A DNA stretch of 64,000 nt from UBA2093 sp044340485 (GCA_044340485.1 JBIITN010000008.1:8113-72112), one strand, 5' to 3'. Counted from the stretch's first letter, positions 53,925-63,768 are shown. Notes: generated from the letters alone by a model not told the origin. Numbers and translations are program-made.

Positions 53925-56900
53925 GTGGCTGAGAAGATCGTTGTTCGCGGTGCCCGAGAGCACAATCTGAAAAATGTCAACGTAGAACTTCCGCGCGACA
54001 AACTCATCGTTCTGACCGGTTTGTCGGGCTCTGGAAAAAGCAGTCTCGCTTTCGACACAATTTATGCCGAGGGTCAACGTCGTTATGTGGAAAGCCTCTC
54101 TGCATACGCACGCCAATTCCTTGGACAGATGGATAAACCAGACGTTGATGTCATTGAAGGTTTATCACCTGCGATTTCTATCGATCAAAAATCTGCATCT
54201 CGAAATCCTCGCTCCACTGTGGGAACCATCACCGAGGTGTATGACTATCTACGTCTTCTGTATGCGCGAATTGGAATTCAACATTGCCCAGACGATGGCA
54301 CTGTGTTGCAGCGTCAGACGCCCCAGCAAATTGTGGACCGCATCATGGGTCTTGCCGATGGCACACGTTTCCAGGTCCTTGCACCAGTTGTACGTGGACG
54401 CAAAGGCGAGTACGACGCCTTGCTACAGGATTTGGCGGGTCAAGGTTTTGTACGCGCACGTATTGACGGTGAAGTTCACGACATTGCCGAATTCCTAGGA
54501 CAAGAAAAACGACTCGCCCGTTATGAACAGCACACCATTGAAGTGGTGGTCGATCGCCTGGTCCGAAAAGACGACATTGCGCGACGTCTCACGGATTCAT
54601 TAGAGACGGCGTTACGTATCGCCGAAGGTGTGGCCGAGGTTGAACTGGTCTCTTCAGGTGACGACGACAATGAAATCTTGACATTCAGTCAACACCTTGC
54701 GTGTCCAAAGTGCGGTAATAGTTTCGAAGAGCTTGCACCACGTAACTTCTCGTTCAACTCACCGTATGGTGCGTGCGAGAACTGTGACGGCCTCGGCACC
54801 AAATTTGAAGTGGATCCCGACTTGGTGATTCCTGATCCTGAGTTGGCGTTACATGATGGTGCAATTGCACCGTGGCGCTCGGCTCATACTCGCTATTTCA
54901 TGCGACTTCTTGATGCAGTGGCCGAAGATCATGACATTGATCTGGATAGACCGTGGGGCAAGTTGTCGGCGAAACATCAAAAGATCGTGTTGCAGGGCCT
55001 TCCTGGGAACATGACCGTGAAATACCGCAATCGGTTTGGAAAGACACGCCAGTTCAACACTTCATATGAGGGTGTCGTGCCGTGGATAAAGCGCCGTCAC
55101 CAAGAAGCCGAAAGCGATTGGACTCGCGAACAATTCGAAACATACATGCGCGAGGTGCCTTGCTCGGCCTGTGAAGGCGCCCGACTGCGTCCAGCGTCTT
55201 TAGCAGTCACACTTGGCAACAAGAGCATTTCCGAAGTCTGTGATATGTCGATTGGCGACTCTGCGTCATTCCTTCAACAATTGACGCTGTCTGACCGTGA
55301 TCAAATGATCGCCGAACGTGTCACGAAAGAGATCAACGCGCGTCTTGGTTTTCTTCTAGACGTGGGACTCGACTATCTCACGTTGTCACGTGCGGCGGGA
55401 ACGCTTGCCGGCGGTGAAGCACAGCGCATTCGTCTTGCCAGCCAGATTGGTTCTGGACTCGTGGGCACGTTATACGTGCTCGATGAACCCTCCATTGGTT
55501 TACATCAACGCGATAATCGTCGTCTTATCGACACACTCCTGCGCCTTCGAGATCTAGGCAACACGGTGCTGGTGGTAGAACACGATGAAGACACCATTCG
55601 TGAGAGCGATTGGATTGTCGACATTGGTCCCGGTGCCGGTGAACACGGTGGAGAAGTGGTGTACAGCGGACCAGTGGCGGGGATTGAGAAAGCTAAAAAT
55701 TCGGTCACCGGAAAGTATTTGACGGGAAAGGAAAGTATTCCAGTTCCGTCAGTACGACGTCTTCCACGTGGCGACAAGTTGGTGGTACGCGGGGCAAGAG
55801 AACACAACTTGCAAAATATCGATGTAGAGATTCCGCTTGGTTGTTTCGTGGCTGTCACAGGTGTGTCGGGTTCCGGAAAGAGCACTTTGGTGCGAGACAT
55901 CTTGCTTCCTGCCTTAATGCAACGTATTTACAAGTCAAAAGACGCGCCAGGGCGCCACAAGAAAGTGGACGGCATTGATCAGCTCGACAAGGTGATTGAT
56001 ATGGATCAGTCACCAATTGGTCGAACACCGCGATCTAATCCCGCAACATACACCGGAGTCTTTGATCACATCCGCAAATTATTTGCAGCAACGCCAGAAG
56101 CCAAAGTACGCGGTTACCAACCAGGTCGATTCAGTTTCAACGTGCAAGGTGGACGCTGCGAAGCGTGTGCTGGAGATGGCACAATCAAAATTGAAATGCA
56201 CTTTCTCCCCGATGTGTATGTTCCCTGCGAAGTCTGTAAAGGCGGTCGTTATAACAGGGACACCCTCGACATCACATTCAAGGGAAAGAACATTGCCGAT
56301 GTTCTTGACATGCCGATCTCCGAAGCCGTTGATTTCTTTTCTAATCAACCCGCCATAGCACGACACATGCAGACATTGGTTGACGTGGGACTCGGATATG
56401 TGCGCCTTGGTCAGTCCGCTCCCACGTTGTCTGGAGGCGAAGCGCAACGAGTGAAGTTGGCGAGCGAGCTTGCGAAGCGCAGCACTGGGCACACCATTTA
56501 TTTATTAGATGAACCCACAACTGGTCTGCACTTTGAAGATGTGCGTCGCCTCCTCACCGTGTTGTCGCGCTTGGTCGATCAAGGCAACACGGTTCTTGTG
56601 ATCGAGCACAACCTTGATGTCATTAAAACTGCAGACTGGCTTATTGACCTTGGTCCAGAGGGTGGCAACGGTGGCGGTCTTGTGGTCGCAGAAGGTCCGC
56701 CTGAAGTTGTCGCAAAGTGCGCGCAAAGCTACACCGGTCATTTCCTTGCCCCACTTCTTGGCATGACGGCGACAAAGATGGCAGTGAAGACTGCTGTTGC
56801 CAATAACGGGGCCGCGAGAAAGGCACCTGCAGAAAAGGCACCATTGAAAAAGGCGTCCGTAAAGAAAACACCTGCAAAGAAGGCGACTGCAAAAAAGGTG

Positions 56901-56930
56901 AGCACCCGGCAAAAAGCGAGTGCAAAATAG
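53925..56930 (+). CDS. uvrA: Excinuclease ABC subunit A with Lys/Ala-rich tail
   Basis: A 1001-aa damage sensor. The two Walker A loops are GLSGSGKSS (about 31-39) and GVSGSGKST (about 646-654), with ABC signatures LAGGEAQRI and LSGGEAQRV. Zinc-finger cysteines are in CPKCGNSF...CENCDG and CEACAGDG...CEVCKG. The GTG start gives the canonical EKIVVRGAREHNLKN N-terminus. The last 50 residues (about 952-1001) are repetitive Lys-Ala-Pro (KKTPAKKATAKK), like a histone-H1 tail, beyond the normal UvrA end. Confidence 0.96.
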   Translation: MAEKIVVRGAREHNLKNVNVELPRDKLIVLTGLSGSGKSSLAFDTIYAEGQRRYVESLSAYARQFLGQMDKPDVDVIEGLSPAISIDQKSASRNPRSTVGTITEVYDYLRLLYARIGIQHCPDDGTVLQRQTPQQIVDRIMGLADGTRFQVLAPVVRGRKGEYDALLQDLAGQGFVRARIDGEVHDIAEFLGQEKRLARYEQHTIEVVVDRLVRKDDIARRLTDSLETALRIAEGVAEVELVSSGDDDNEILTFSQHLACPKCGNSFEELAPRNFSFNSPYGACENCDGLGTKFEVDPDLVIPDPELALHDGAIAPWRSAHTRYFMRLLDAVAEDHDIDLDRPWGKLSAKHQKIVLQGLPGNMTVKYRNRFGKTRQFNTSYEGVVPWIKRRHQEAESDWTREQFETYMREVPCSACEGARLRPASLAVTLGNKSISEVCDMSIGDSASFLQQLTLSDRDQMIAERVTKEINARLGFLLDVGLDYLTLSRAAGTLAGGEAQRIRLASQIGSGLVGTLYVLDEPSIGLHQRDNRRLIDTLLRLRDLGNTVLVVEHDEDTIRESDWIVDIGPGAGEHGGEVVYSGPVAGIEKAKNSVTGKYLTGKESIPVPSVRRLPRGDKLVVRGAREHNLQNIDVEIPLGCFVAVTGVSGSGKSTLVRDILLPALMQRIYKSKDAPGRHKKVDGIDQLDKVIDMDQSPIGRTPRSNPATYTGVFDHIRKLFAATPEAKVRGYQPGRFSFNVQGGRCEACAGDGTIKIEMHFLPDVYVPCEVCKGGRYNRDTLDITFKGKNIADVLDMPISEAVDFFSNQPAIARHMQTLVDVGLGYVRLGQSAPTLSGGEAQRVKLASELAKRSTGHTIYLLDEPTTGLHFEDVRRLLTVLSRLVDQGNTVLVIEHNLDVIKTADWLIDLGPEGGNGGGLVVAEGPPEVVAKCAQSYTGHFLAPLLGMTATKMAVKTAVANNGAARKAPAEKAPLKKASVKKTPAKKATAKKVSTRQKASAK

Positions 56931-56933
56931 ACC

Positions 56934-58820
56934 ATGACCGTTGCGCGTCCTCCAGCTGGGACGATCCCCACATCACCGGGGTCGTACCAATTTAAAGACG
57001 AGTACGGACGCACGATCTATGTCGGTAAAGCCGCAAATCTTCGTAGTCGTCTCTCTAGTTATTTTCAAGACCCCGCACAATTGCATCCACGCACCGCGGC
57101 AATGGTGAGCGCCGCGACCAGTGTCGAGTGGATCGAGGTGCGAAACGAAGTTGAAGCGTTGATGCTCGAGTACAGCCTCATCAAACAGCATCGTCCGCGT
57201 TTCAATGTGCGTTTACGCGATGACAAAAGTTATCCATTTTTGGCGATCACTCTCGATGAAGAATGGCCACGCGCAGTCGTTATCCGTGGCACAAAACGAA
57301 AGGGCACTCGTTACTTCGGGCCATATGCGCATGCGTATGCCATTCGCGAGACACTTGATCTGCTTCTGCGTACTTTTCCGGTGCGCACATGTGGTCCGGG
57401 CAAATTCAATCAACATCAACGACTTGGTCGCCCGTGTCTGTTGTTTCACATTGAGAAATGCTCTGGTCCGTGTGTGGGTGAGGTGAGTGACGATAAGTAT
57501 CGCGATTACGTCACATCACTTGTTGATTTTTTGGATGGTGAAACTGATGCGGTAGTGAAGGCGCTGACCACCGAGATGGAAACTGCCTCCAACGAACTTG
57601 AGTTCGAAAAGGCCGCACGCCTACGTGATCGCTTGGCTGCAGTGCAACGTGCCATTGAAAAGCAGCAGATGGTCGGTGATCGAGATGAAGACATTGACCT
57701 TATTGGTATTGCTGATGATGATTTAGAAGCATCCGTTCAGGTGTTTTTTGTACGCAAAGGAAGAGTGGTAGGTCGAAAGGGCTTCATTGTTGACAAGGTG
57801 GAAGATCTCACCGATAACGGCCTAGTCGATCGCATTCTGGAAGAGCTCTACGGAGATGAACCACCCCTTGGCATTCCGAAGCAAGTCCTGGTACCCGTCG
57901 CACCAAAAGATGACGCGTTGTATGTGGAGTGGTTGACCCACATGCGCGGCAGTGCGGTGGCCATACGCGTGCCACAACGAGGCGACAAAAAAGAACTCCA
58001 TGACACGGTCACACAAAATGCGCGCGAGGAATTCATTCGCCATCGGTTACGACGCGCGGCAGATCACAACTCTCGTTCGCGTGCCTTGACGGAATTGCAG
58101 GATTATCTACAACTGCCCGAGGCTCCGCTTCGTATTGAGTGTTACGACATGGCACATCTACAAGGAACCGACTATGTGGGGTCAATGGTGGTGGTGGAAG
58201 ATGGTTTGCCAGTGAAGCGTGAGTACCGTCGCTTTAAAGTGAAAACAGTTGATGGCAATGACGATTACGCGGCAATGGAAGAAGTGCTCACGCGTCGCTT
58301 AAGCGCATACCTTGAAGAGCGCGAAGTGGGAATCACCGCTGAAGATGGCAAGCCCAAGAAGTTTGCGTATCCACCGCAGTTGTTATTGGTTGACGGTGGC
58401 AAAGGTCAGTTGGCAGTGGCCCAGCGCGTCGTTGCTCAACTGGGTCTTGAAGATGAGATTCCCGTTGCCTCCCTAGCAAAACGATTTGAAGAGGTGTACG
58501 TACCGGGAAATTCTGCACCCATCCGTATCCCGCGAGGTAGTGAAGCGCTGTTTATGTTGCAACGCATTCGCGATGAAGCGCACCGCTTCGCCAACACTTT
58601 CCATCGTGAGCGACGTGGGAAGCGCATGGTGGCGTCATCACTTGACGACATTCCCGGTTTGGGAGAAAAACGTGCGACAAGGTTGATGAAGGAACTGGGG
58701 AATGTCACGGCAGTGAAATCAGCAAGTCGCGAGACGCTGCGCGAGTTGACGTGGTTACCTGATGCTGTTGCCGATGCAGTGTATGAGAGGTTCCATACAG
58801 ACACCGAAGAAACCTCCTAG
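56934..58820 (+). CDS. uvrC: Excinuclease ABC subunit C
   Basis: A 628-aa dual-incision nuclease. The GIY-YIG domain (1-90) reads PGSYQFKDEYGRTIYVGKA (split PGSYQFKDE and TIYVGKAANL). A UVR motif is EKAARLRDRLAAVQ (about 222-235). The RNase H-like nuclease has the Asp in ECYDMAHLQGTDYVGSMVV (split) and LLVDGGKGQL (about 483-492). The C-terminal helix-hairpin-helix is DDIPGLGEKRATRLMKELG (about 565-583). It starts three bases after uvrA. Confidence 0.96.
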   Translation: MTVARPPAGTIPTSPGSYQFKDEYGRTIYVGKAANLRSRLSSYFQDPAQLHPRTAAMVSAATSVEWIEVRNEVEALMLEYSLIKQHRPRFNVRLRDDKSYPFLAITLDEEWPRAVVIRGTKRKGTRYFGPYAHAYAIRETLDLLLRTFPVRTCGPGKFNQHQRLGRPCLLFHIEKCSGPCVGEVSDDKYRDYVTSLVDFLDGETDAVVKALTTEMETASNELEFEKAARLRDRLAAVQRAIEKQQMVGDRDEDIDLIGIADDDLEASVQVFFVRKGRVVGRKGFIVDKVEDLTDNGLVDRILEELYGDEPPLGIPKQVLVPVAPKDDALYVEWLTHMRGSAVAIRVPQRGDKKELHDTVTQNAREEFIRHRLRRAADHNSRSRALTELQDYLQLPEAPLRIECYDMAHLQGTDYVGSMVVVEDGLPVKREYRRFKVKTVDGNDDYAAMEEVLTRRLSAYLEEREVGITAEDGKPKKFAYPPQLLLVDGGKGQLAVAQRVVAQLGLEDEIPVASLAKRFEEVYVPGNSAPIRIPRGSEALFMLQRIRDEAHRFANTFHRERRGKRMVASSLDDIPGLGEKRATRLMKELGNVTAVKSASRETLRELTWLPDAVADAVYERFHTDTEETS

Positions 58821-58823
58821 CCT

Positions 58824-59576
58824 GTGAGCGTGTCGTCTTCAGCCCCCAATGATGATTTGTGGGAAAGCTATGCACAGTGGTGGATTGATGGATTCACAGA
58901 GGGTGCCGATCCTGAATACGTAGAACAAATCATTCCGTTAGCAGTGGAAGAATTGCGTGGTTTCAATACGGTGCTCGATGTTGGTACTGGCGATGGTCAA
59001 ATTGCACGTGTGCTTGCCGCCCAAGGTGCGACAGTAATCGGGGTTGATCCCACATCTGCGCAAATCACAGTGGCATCTCAGCGAGGTGGCGGGCCTTCCT
59101 ATGTGCGAAGTGGCGCAAATACGCTCCCGTTTGTATCCGACAGTGTTGATGCCGTTCTTGCGTGTTTGGTGTTTGAACACATTGATGATCTCGATGACGC
59201 CATCGCGGAAGTTGCACGTGTGTTGCGCCCTGGTGGTCGATTCGCATTCTTTCTTAATCACCCACTCCTGCAAACACCAGATAGCGGGTGGATCGATGAC
59301 CACATGGTGGATCCGCCGGAGCAGTACTGGCGGATCGGCCCCTATCTGGTGGAGACCGCAACAATTGAAGAAGTGGAGAAAGATGTCTTCATTCGTTTTG
59401 TTCATCGTCCACTGAGTCGATATGTGAACGCCTTGATTGCAAATGGTTTAGTGATTGAAAGAATGTTTGAGCCATCTCCTCCCGAAGGATTTTTGAATAG
59501 AGCACCCGAGTATCGATTGGCTCACACCATCCCGCGCCTCTTATATCTGCGCACTACAAAGACAACATCTAGATGA
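58824..59576 (+). CDS. Class I SAM-dependent methyltransferase, substrate unknown
   Basis: A 250-aa enzyme. The SAM loop is VLDVGTGDGQIARVLAAQG (split VLDVGTGDGQ and IARVLAAQG, about residues 52-70), followed by VIGVDPTSAQ, and the motif II region is VLACLVFEHIDDLD (about 111-124). RPGGRFAFFLNHP (about 136-148) is the usual methyltransferase-11 feature. GTG start three bases after uvrC. It sits in the place where other genera run directly from uvrC to rapZ. Substrate not recognised. Confidence 0.83.
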   Translation: MSVSSSAPNDDLWESYAQWWIDGFTEGADPEYVEQIIPLAVEELRGFNTVLDVGTGDGQIARVLAAQGATVIGVDPTSAQITVASQRGGGPSYVRSGANTLPFVSDSVDAVLACLVFEHIDDLDDAIAEVARVLRPGGRFAFFLNHPLLQTPDSGWIDDHMVDPPEQYWRIGPYLVETATIEEVEKDVFIRFVHRPLSRYVNALIANGLVIERMFEPSPPEGFLNRAPEYRLAHTIPRLLYLRTTKTTSR

Positions 59577-59597
59577 GTGGGATAGGTTGACACTGTC

Positions 59598-60455
59598 ATG
59601 ACTGACATTCTTGTCATCACCGGATTGTCGGGCGCGGGGCGTTCGCAGGCTGCCGACGATCTTGAAGATCTCGGCTGGTTTGTTGTCGACAACCTTCCTG
59701 TTGTCCTCGTCGACAAAGTGGTGGAATTGACCGGCGAGGCCGGTGGCGAGATTTCTAAATTGTGTCTTGTTGTTGGAAATGCTCGTCAGCAAACGGGCAT
59801 CTTGTCGACCATTACCGCGTTACGTACTCAAGGACACCGCGTACGTGTGTTGTTCTTAGAAGCAGCAACTCGCGAACTTGTGCGTCGTTACGAGGCCACA
59901 CGTCGTAAGCATCCATTTACTGACGCAAATCTTGGTTTAGAAGATCTCATCGAACGCGAACGCCATGTCTTAGAAGACGTTCGTGCGAGCGCCGATCTTG
60001 TGATTGATACAACCGCGATGACAGTGCATCACTTGAAAGCCCAACTGTTGCAATTATTTGGGCCTGAGGCGCCTGGCGATTCTTTGCAGGTGTCAGTCAT
60101 GTCGTTTGGTTTCAAACACGGAATTCCTATTGACGTCGACATCGTGTTCGATGTCCGTTTCTTGCCGAACCCACATTGGGATGAAGAGCTGCGTCCATTG
60201 ACTGGACGTGATGAAGCAGTGAGTCAGTTTGTGATGTCGAATCCGCTAACAAAGCAATTTGTGCAAAAGGTAGAAGATTTGCTCGAATTGATTCTGCCCG
60301 CGTACGCGGCAGAAGGTCGTAGTTATCTCACCGTCGCGATCGGCTGTACGGGCGGACGTCACAGGTCGGTGGCTATTACCGAAGCACTGGCCCAGAGCCT
60401 GACAACGCAAGGGTGGCGACCTCGCGTGGCGCACCGCGATGTCGAGACCGACTAA
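59598..60455 (+). CDS. rapZ: RapZ/YvcJ nucleotide-binding protein
   Basis: A 285-aa P-loop protein. Walker A is GLSGAGRS (9-16), followed by WFVVDNLPVVLVDK (about 28-41). The C-terminal domain includes VMSFGFKHGIPIDVDIVFDV (split VMSFGFKHG and DIVFDVRFLPN) and AIGCTGGRHRSV (about 250-261). In E. coli this family is an RNase adaptor for glucosamine metabolism; its role in actinobacteria is less clear. The usual neighbours yvcK and whiA are absent here. Confidence 0.93.
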   Translation: MTDILVITGLSGAGRSQAADDLEDLGWFVVDNLPVVLVDKVVELTGEAGGEISKLCLVVGNARQQTGILSTITALRTQGHRVRVLFLEAATRELVRRYEATRRKHPFTDANLGLEDLIERERHVLEDVRASADLVIDTTAMTVHHLKAQLLQLFGPEAPGDSLQVSVMSFGFKHGIPIDVDIVFDVRFLPNPHWDEELRPLTGRDEAVSQFVMSNPLTKQFVQKVEDLLELILPAYAAEGRSYLTVAIGCTGGRHRSVAITEALAQSLTTQGWRPRVAHRDVETD

Positions 60456-60548
60456 CGGGCGAATCGTCTTCTGAGAGCCTTTGGCAACTAGGGTTTTGAG
60501 ACGCAGGGCACCCCCACGGCCCTCTCTCTGAGTTGAAAGGTGACAGCA

Positions 60549-61553
60549 GTGACTGTTCGCGTTGGCATTAATGGTTTTGGTCGAATTGGTCGCAACTTTG
60601 CGCGGGCCGTTATGGCACGTAACGCAGACGTTGAGATTGTCGCTGTAAACGACTTGGGCTCGCTCAAGACGGTTGCGCATCTGTTCAAGTACGACTCCGT
60701 TCTTGGTGTATTGCCAAACGACATCAAGGCAGTCGATGGCGGCATCAGTGTTGACGGAAAAGTGCTGAAGGTGCTGTCTGAGCGGGACCCAGCAAATTTG
60801 CCATGGAAAGAGCTCGGCGTTGACCTCGTTATCGAATCCACCGGATTCTTTACCGATCGCGACAAAGCGGCTGCTCACCTCGACGCAGGCGCGCCACTCG
60901 TAATTGTGTCGGCTCCTTCAAATGGTGCCGATGCCACATTTGTGTATGGCGTGAACCACACCGACTTTGATCCGAAAGCGCACAAAGTTGTGAGCAACGC
61001 AAGTTGCACCACTAACTGTTTTGTGCCGCTTGTAAAAGTGCTTGATGATGCCTTTGGCGTGGAGAACGGGTTGATGACAACCGTGCACGCATACACCGGT
61101 GATCAACAGTTGGTAGATGGCCCCCACAGCGATCTTCGTCGTGCTCGTGGTGCTGCGATCAACATCACTCCAACAAGCACTGGAGCAGCACGCGCCACCA
61201 GCTTGGTGATGACTTCAATGAAGGGAAAGCTTGATGGAACCTCATTGCGCGTACCCGTACCAACAGGATCTATCACCGACTTCGTCGCGAATTTGAAGAA
61301 GCCTGCGACCGTTGAAGAAATCAACGCCGCATTTAAGAAAGCTGCCGATGGTCCGCTGAAAGGTGTTCTTGAATACACCGACGCACCGATCGTGTCGAGC
61401 GACATAGTCACGAACCCACACAGTTGCATTTTTGACAGCGACCTCACGATGAGCCTGGGGTCATTGGTGAAGGTTCTTGGCTGGTACGACAACGAGTGGG
61501 GTTATTCCAACCGTCTCGTTGATCTCGTGTTGTACACCGGCACCAAGAAATAA
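60549..61553 (+). CDS. gap: Glyceraldehyde-3-phosphate dehydrogenase
   Basis: A 334-aa glycolytic enzyme. NAD loop VGINGFGRIGR is at the N-terminus and the catalytic Cys is in SNASCTTNC (about 150-158). The HTGD-like region reads HAYTGDQ, and the C-terminus WYDNEWGYSNRLVD is normal. GTG 60549 is favoured because GAAAGGTG at 60534-60541 fits as its Shine-Dalgarno; GTG 60540 is in frame. The 93-base gap after rapZ (60456-60548) should carry a promoter for gap-pgk-tpiA-secG. Confidence 0.95.
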   Translation: MTVRVGINGFGRIGRNFARAVMARNADVEIVAVNDLGSLKTVAHLFKYDSVLGVLPNDIKAVDGGISVDGKVLKVLSERDPANLPWKELGVDLVIESTGFFTDRDKAAAHLDAGAPLVIVSAPSNGADATFVYGVNHTDFDPKAHKVVSNASCTTNCFVPLVKVLDDAFGVENGLMTTVHAYTGDQQLVDGPHSDLRRARGAAINITPTSTGAARATSLVMTSMKGKLDGTSLRVPVPTGSITDFVANLKKPATVEEINAAFKKAADGPLKGVLEYTDAPIVSSDIVTNPHSCIFDSDLTMSLGSLVKVLGWYDNEWGYSNRLVDLVLYTGTKK

Positions 61554-61572
61554 TTCGCGGAATCAGACAGCA

Positions 61573-62688
61573 ATGACATCAATCCCAGTTCTCGAAGATT
61601 TGGGGGATGTGCGTGGAAAACGTGTATTGGTGCGCACGGACTTTAACGTGCCCATGGACGGCCCCGATGACGCGCGCGTCATCACCGACGATTTCCGTAT
61701 TCGTGCTGCACTTCCCACTATCAATTGGTTGACCGAGCGCGGGGCACACGTTGTGTGTGCAAGTCACCTTGGCCGACCCAAAGGTGCACCAACGCCGAAG
61801 TATTCGATGGCTCCTGTGCGTGCGCGACTCGCTGAGTTAGCACCAGGCGTTGAGTTGCTGGAGAATCTGCGATTCAATGCGGGCGAAGAAGCCAATGATG
61901 CTGCATTTGTCGCCGAGCTCATCAACGGTATTGATGCGTATGTCGATGATGCATTTGGTGCGGCGCATCGTGCACATGCGTCGATTGTTGGACCGCCACA
62001 AACATTGCCATCTGCTGCTGGGCGTTTGTTGCAGCGCGAGGTGGAAGTGCTCATGGGTTTGCGTGAGAAACCAAAACGTCCGTTTGTAGCCGTGTTAGGT
62101 GGCGCAAAAGTAAGCGACAAATTGGGAGTGATCGAGTCGCTGTTGCAAGTGGTCGACGCATTGGTGATCGGTGGGGGAATGTGTTTTACGTTCCTTGCAG
62201 CACAGGGTTATCCGGTGGGTGATTCCATTTGTGAACGTGATCAGATCGATACCTGTAAGAAGTTGTTAGGACTCGGTAAACCAATTCACTTGCCAGAAGA
62301 CATCATTGGTCTCGACGCATCGGGCAATGTGTTGACTTTTGGACAACGGTTGCCGGAAGGCGCCAAAGGTCTCGACATTGGTCCTGGATCAGCCGCAGCC
62401 TTTAGCGATGTCATCATGGATGCCCGAACCGTCTTTTGGAATGGACCCATGGGCATGTTCGAAGACGAACGTTTTGCTGCTGGTACACGCACGGTTGCAC
62501 AAGCAGTGGCCGAGACGAGAGCCTTCACAGTGGTAGGTGGCGGAGATAGCGCGGCCGCACTTGCGCAATTCAAATTAGAAGACGATGTTGATCATGTGAG
62601 CACGGGCGGAGGAGCATCGCTTGAGTTATTAGAACTTGGTGATTTGCCAGGCCTGGCCGCATTGAGAGGAGCGCCCAATGTCCACTAA
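61573..62688 (+). CDS. pgk: Phosphoglycerate kinase
   Basis: A 371-aa enzyme, somewhat shorter than the usual 390-400. The N-terminal substrate site is VRTDFNVPM (about 20-28), SHLGRPKG (about 62-69) and ENLRFNAGEE. The hinge and nucleotide side are FVAVLGGAKVSDKL (about 175-188) and FWNGPMGMFE (about 295-304), with GGGDSAAAL and STGGGASLE near the end. ATG 61573 is chosen; upstream extension lies inside gap. It overlaps tpiA by 11 bases. Confidence 0.95.
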   Translation: MTSIPVLEDLGDVRGKRVLVRTDFNVPMDGPDDARVITDDFRIRAALPTINWLTERGAHVVCASHLGRPKGAPTPKYSMAPVRARLAELAPGVELLENLRFNAGEEANDAAFVAELINGIDAYVDDAFGAAHRAHASIVGPPQTLPSAAGRLLQREVEVLMGLREKPKRPFVAVLGGAKVSDKLGVIESLLQVVDALVIGGGMCFTFLAAQGYPVGDSICERDQIDTCKKLLGLGKPIHLPEDIIGLDASGNVLTFGQRLPEGAKGLDIGPGSAAAFSDVIMDARTVFWNGPMGMFEDERFAAGTRTVAQAVAETRAFTVVGGGDSAAALAQFKLEDDVDHVSTGGGASLELLELGDLPGLAALRGAPNVH

Positions 62689-63451
62689 ACGAAAGCCACT
62701 TATCAGCGGCAACTGGAAGATGCATCTCAACCACTACGAGGCAATTCAGTTGACACAAAAACTTGCGTACTTAGTGACGAAGAACGACTTTGCGCGAACT
62801 GACGTCAGTGTGCATCCGCCGTTCACCGATTTGCGAAGTGTCCAGACATTGATTGAAGCAGACAGTTTGGAGTTTTCACTCGGTGCACAGCATTGCCACT
62901 TTGACGAAAAGGGTGCATTCACGGGTGAAGTGTCTCCCGCGTTTCTTGCGAAATTGACAGTGAAGTACGTGATCGTTGGTCACAGCGAGCGCCGAGAAAT
63001 TTTTGGTGAAGATGATGAATTGGTGACAAAGAAATTGCACGCAATCATCAAAAACGGCATGACTCCTATTTTGTGCGTTGGTGAGACACTCACCGAGCGC
63101 GAAACCGGTGCAACCGAAGAAAAGGTGCTTGGACAAGTACGCGCAACACTGAGTCGTTGCACCCAGGATCAGATTGCCAACTTGGTGGTGGCGTATGAGC
63201 CCATTTGGGCAATTGGCACCGGGAAGACCGCAACGGCAGAAGATGCCCAAGCCGTTTGTGGAGCCATTCGGAAAGAGATCTCTGTCCTTGCTGGCGCCGA
63301 TGCGGGAGCGGCGGTGCGTATCCAGTACGGCGGGTCGGTGAAGGCCGCAAATATTGCTGAATTAATGGCTCAGCCAGACATTGATGGGGCATTGGTGGGA
63401 GGCGCAAGCCTTGATGCCGACGAGTTTGCCCGCATCATTCAGAATTTCTGA
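62678..63451 (+). CDS. tpiA: Triosephosphate isomerase
   Basis: A 257-aa TIM barrel. GNWKMHLN carries the catalytic Lys (about residue 14), GHSERREIFGE the His (about 98-108), and AYEPIWAIGTGKTAT the catalytic Glu and loop 6 (about 170-184). Phosphate-binding glycine loops are IQYGGSVK and GALVGGASL. The start lies inside the end of pgk. Confidence 0.96.
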   Translation: MSTKRKPLISGNWKMHLNHYEAIQLTQKLAYLVTKNDFARTDVSVHPPFTDLRSVQTLIEADSLEFSLGAQHCHFDEKGAFTGEVSPAFLAKLTVKYVIVGHSERREIFGEDDELVTKKLHAIIKNGMTPILCVGETLTERETGATEEKVLGQVRATLSRCTQDQIANLVVAYEPIWAIGTGKTATAEDAQAVCGAIRKEISVLAGADAGAAVRIQYGGSVKAANIAELMAQPDIDGALVGGASLDADEFARIIQNF

Positions 63452-63500
63452 CCGGATCGCAACCGTGGATTGTGCGTTGAAATCGTTAGGATCGTAGACC

Positions 63501-63740
63501 GTGCGCGATCTCATTATGTACATCACCGTCATCATCAATGTGGTGTCGCTGGTCTCGCTTGTGGTTTTTGTTTTGCTTCACAGCGGTCAAGGTGGCGGTT
63601 TGTCTGACATGTTTGGTGGCGCCAGTGGCGCAGCACTTGGATCAGCAGCAGCCGAACGCAACTTGAATCGCATCACCACTGTGATCGCAGTGATTTGGGT
63701 GATGACCACAATCGCACTCGGGTTTTTGCTTATCAACTAG
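63501..63740 (+). CDS. secG: Protein translocase subunit SecG
   Basis: A 79-aa membrane protein with two helices (about 6-26 and 55-76) and the family loop HSGQGGGLSDMFGG between them. The start is GTG 63501, or ATG 63516 giving MYITVIINVV. It completes the glycolytic operon as in other actinobacteria. A tRNA-Leu gene follows after 28 bases. Confidence 0.93.
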   Translation: MRDLIMYITVIINVVSLVSLVVFVLLHSGQGGGLSDMFGGASGAALGSAAAERNLNRITTVIAVIWVMTTIALGFLLIN

Positions 63741-63768
63741 CAAAAAGTCGATAGCCTTGGCTTTCCTC

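Noticed and set aside
59580..59597. TTGACA-type -35 box before rapZ
   Set aside because: It lies too close to the ATG to have a -10 box and is probably a chance match.
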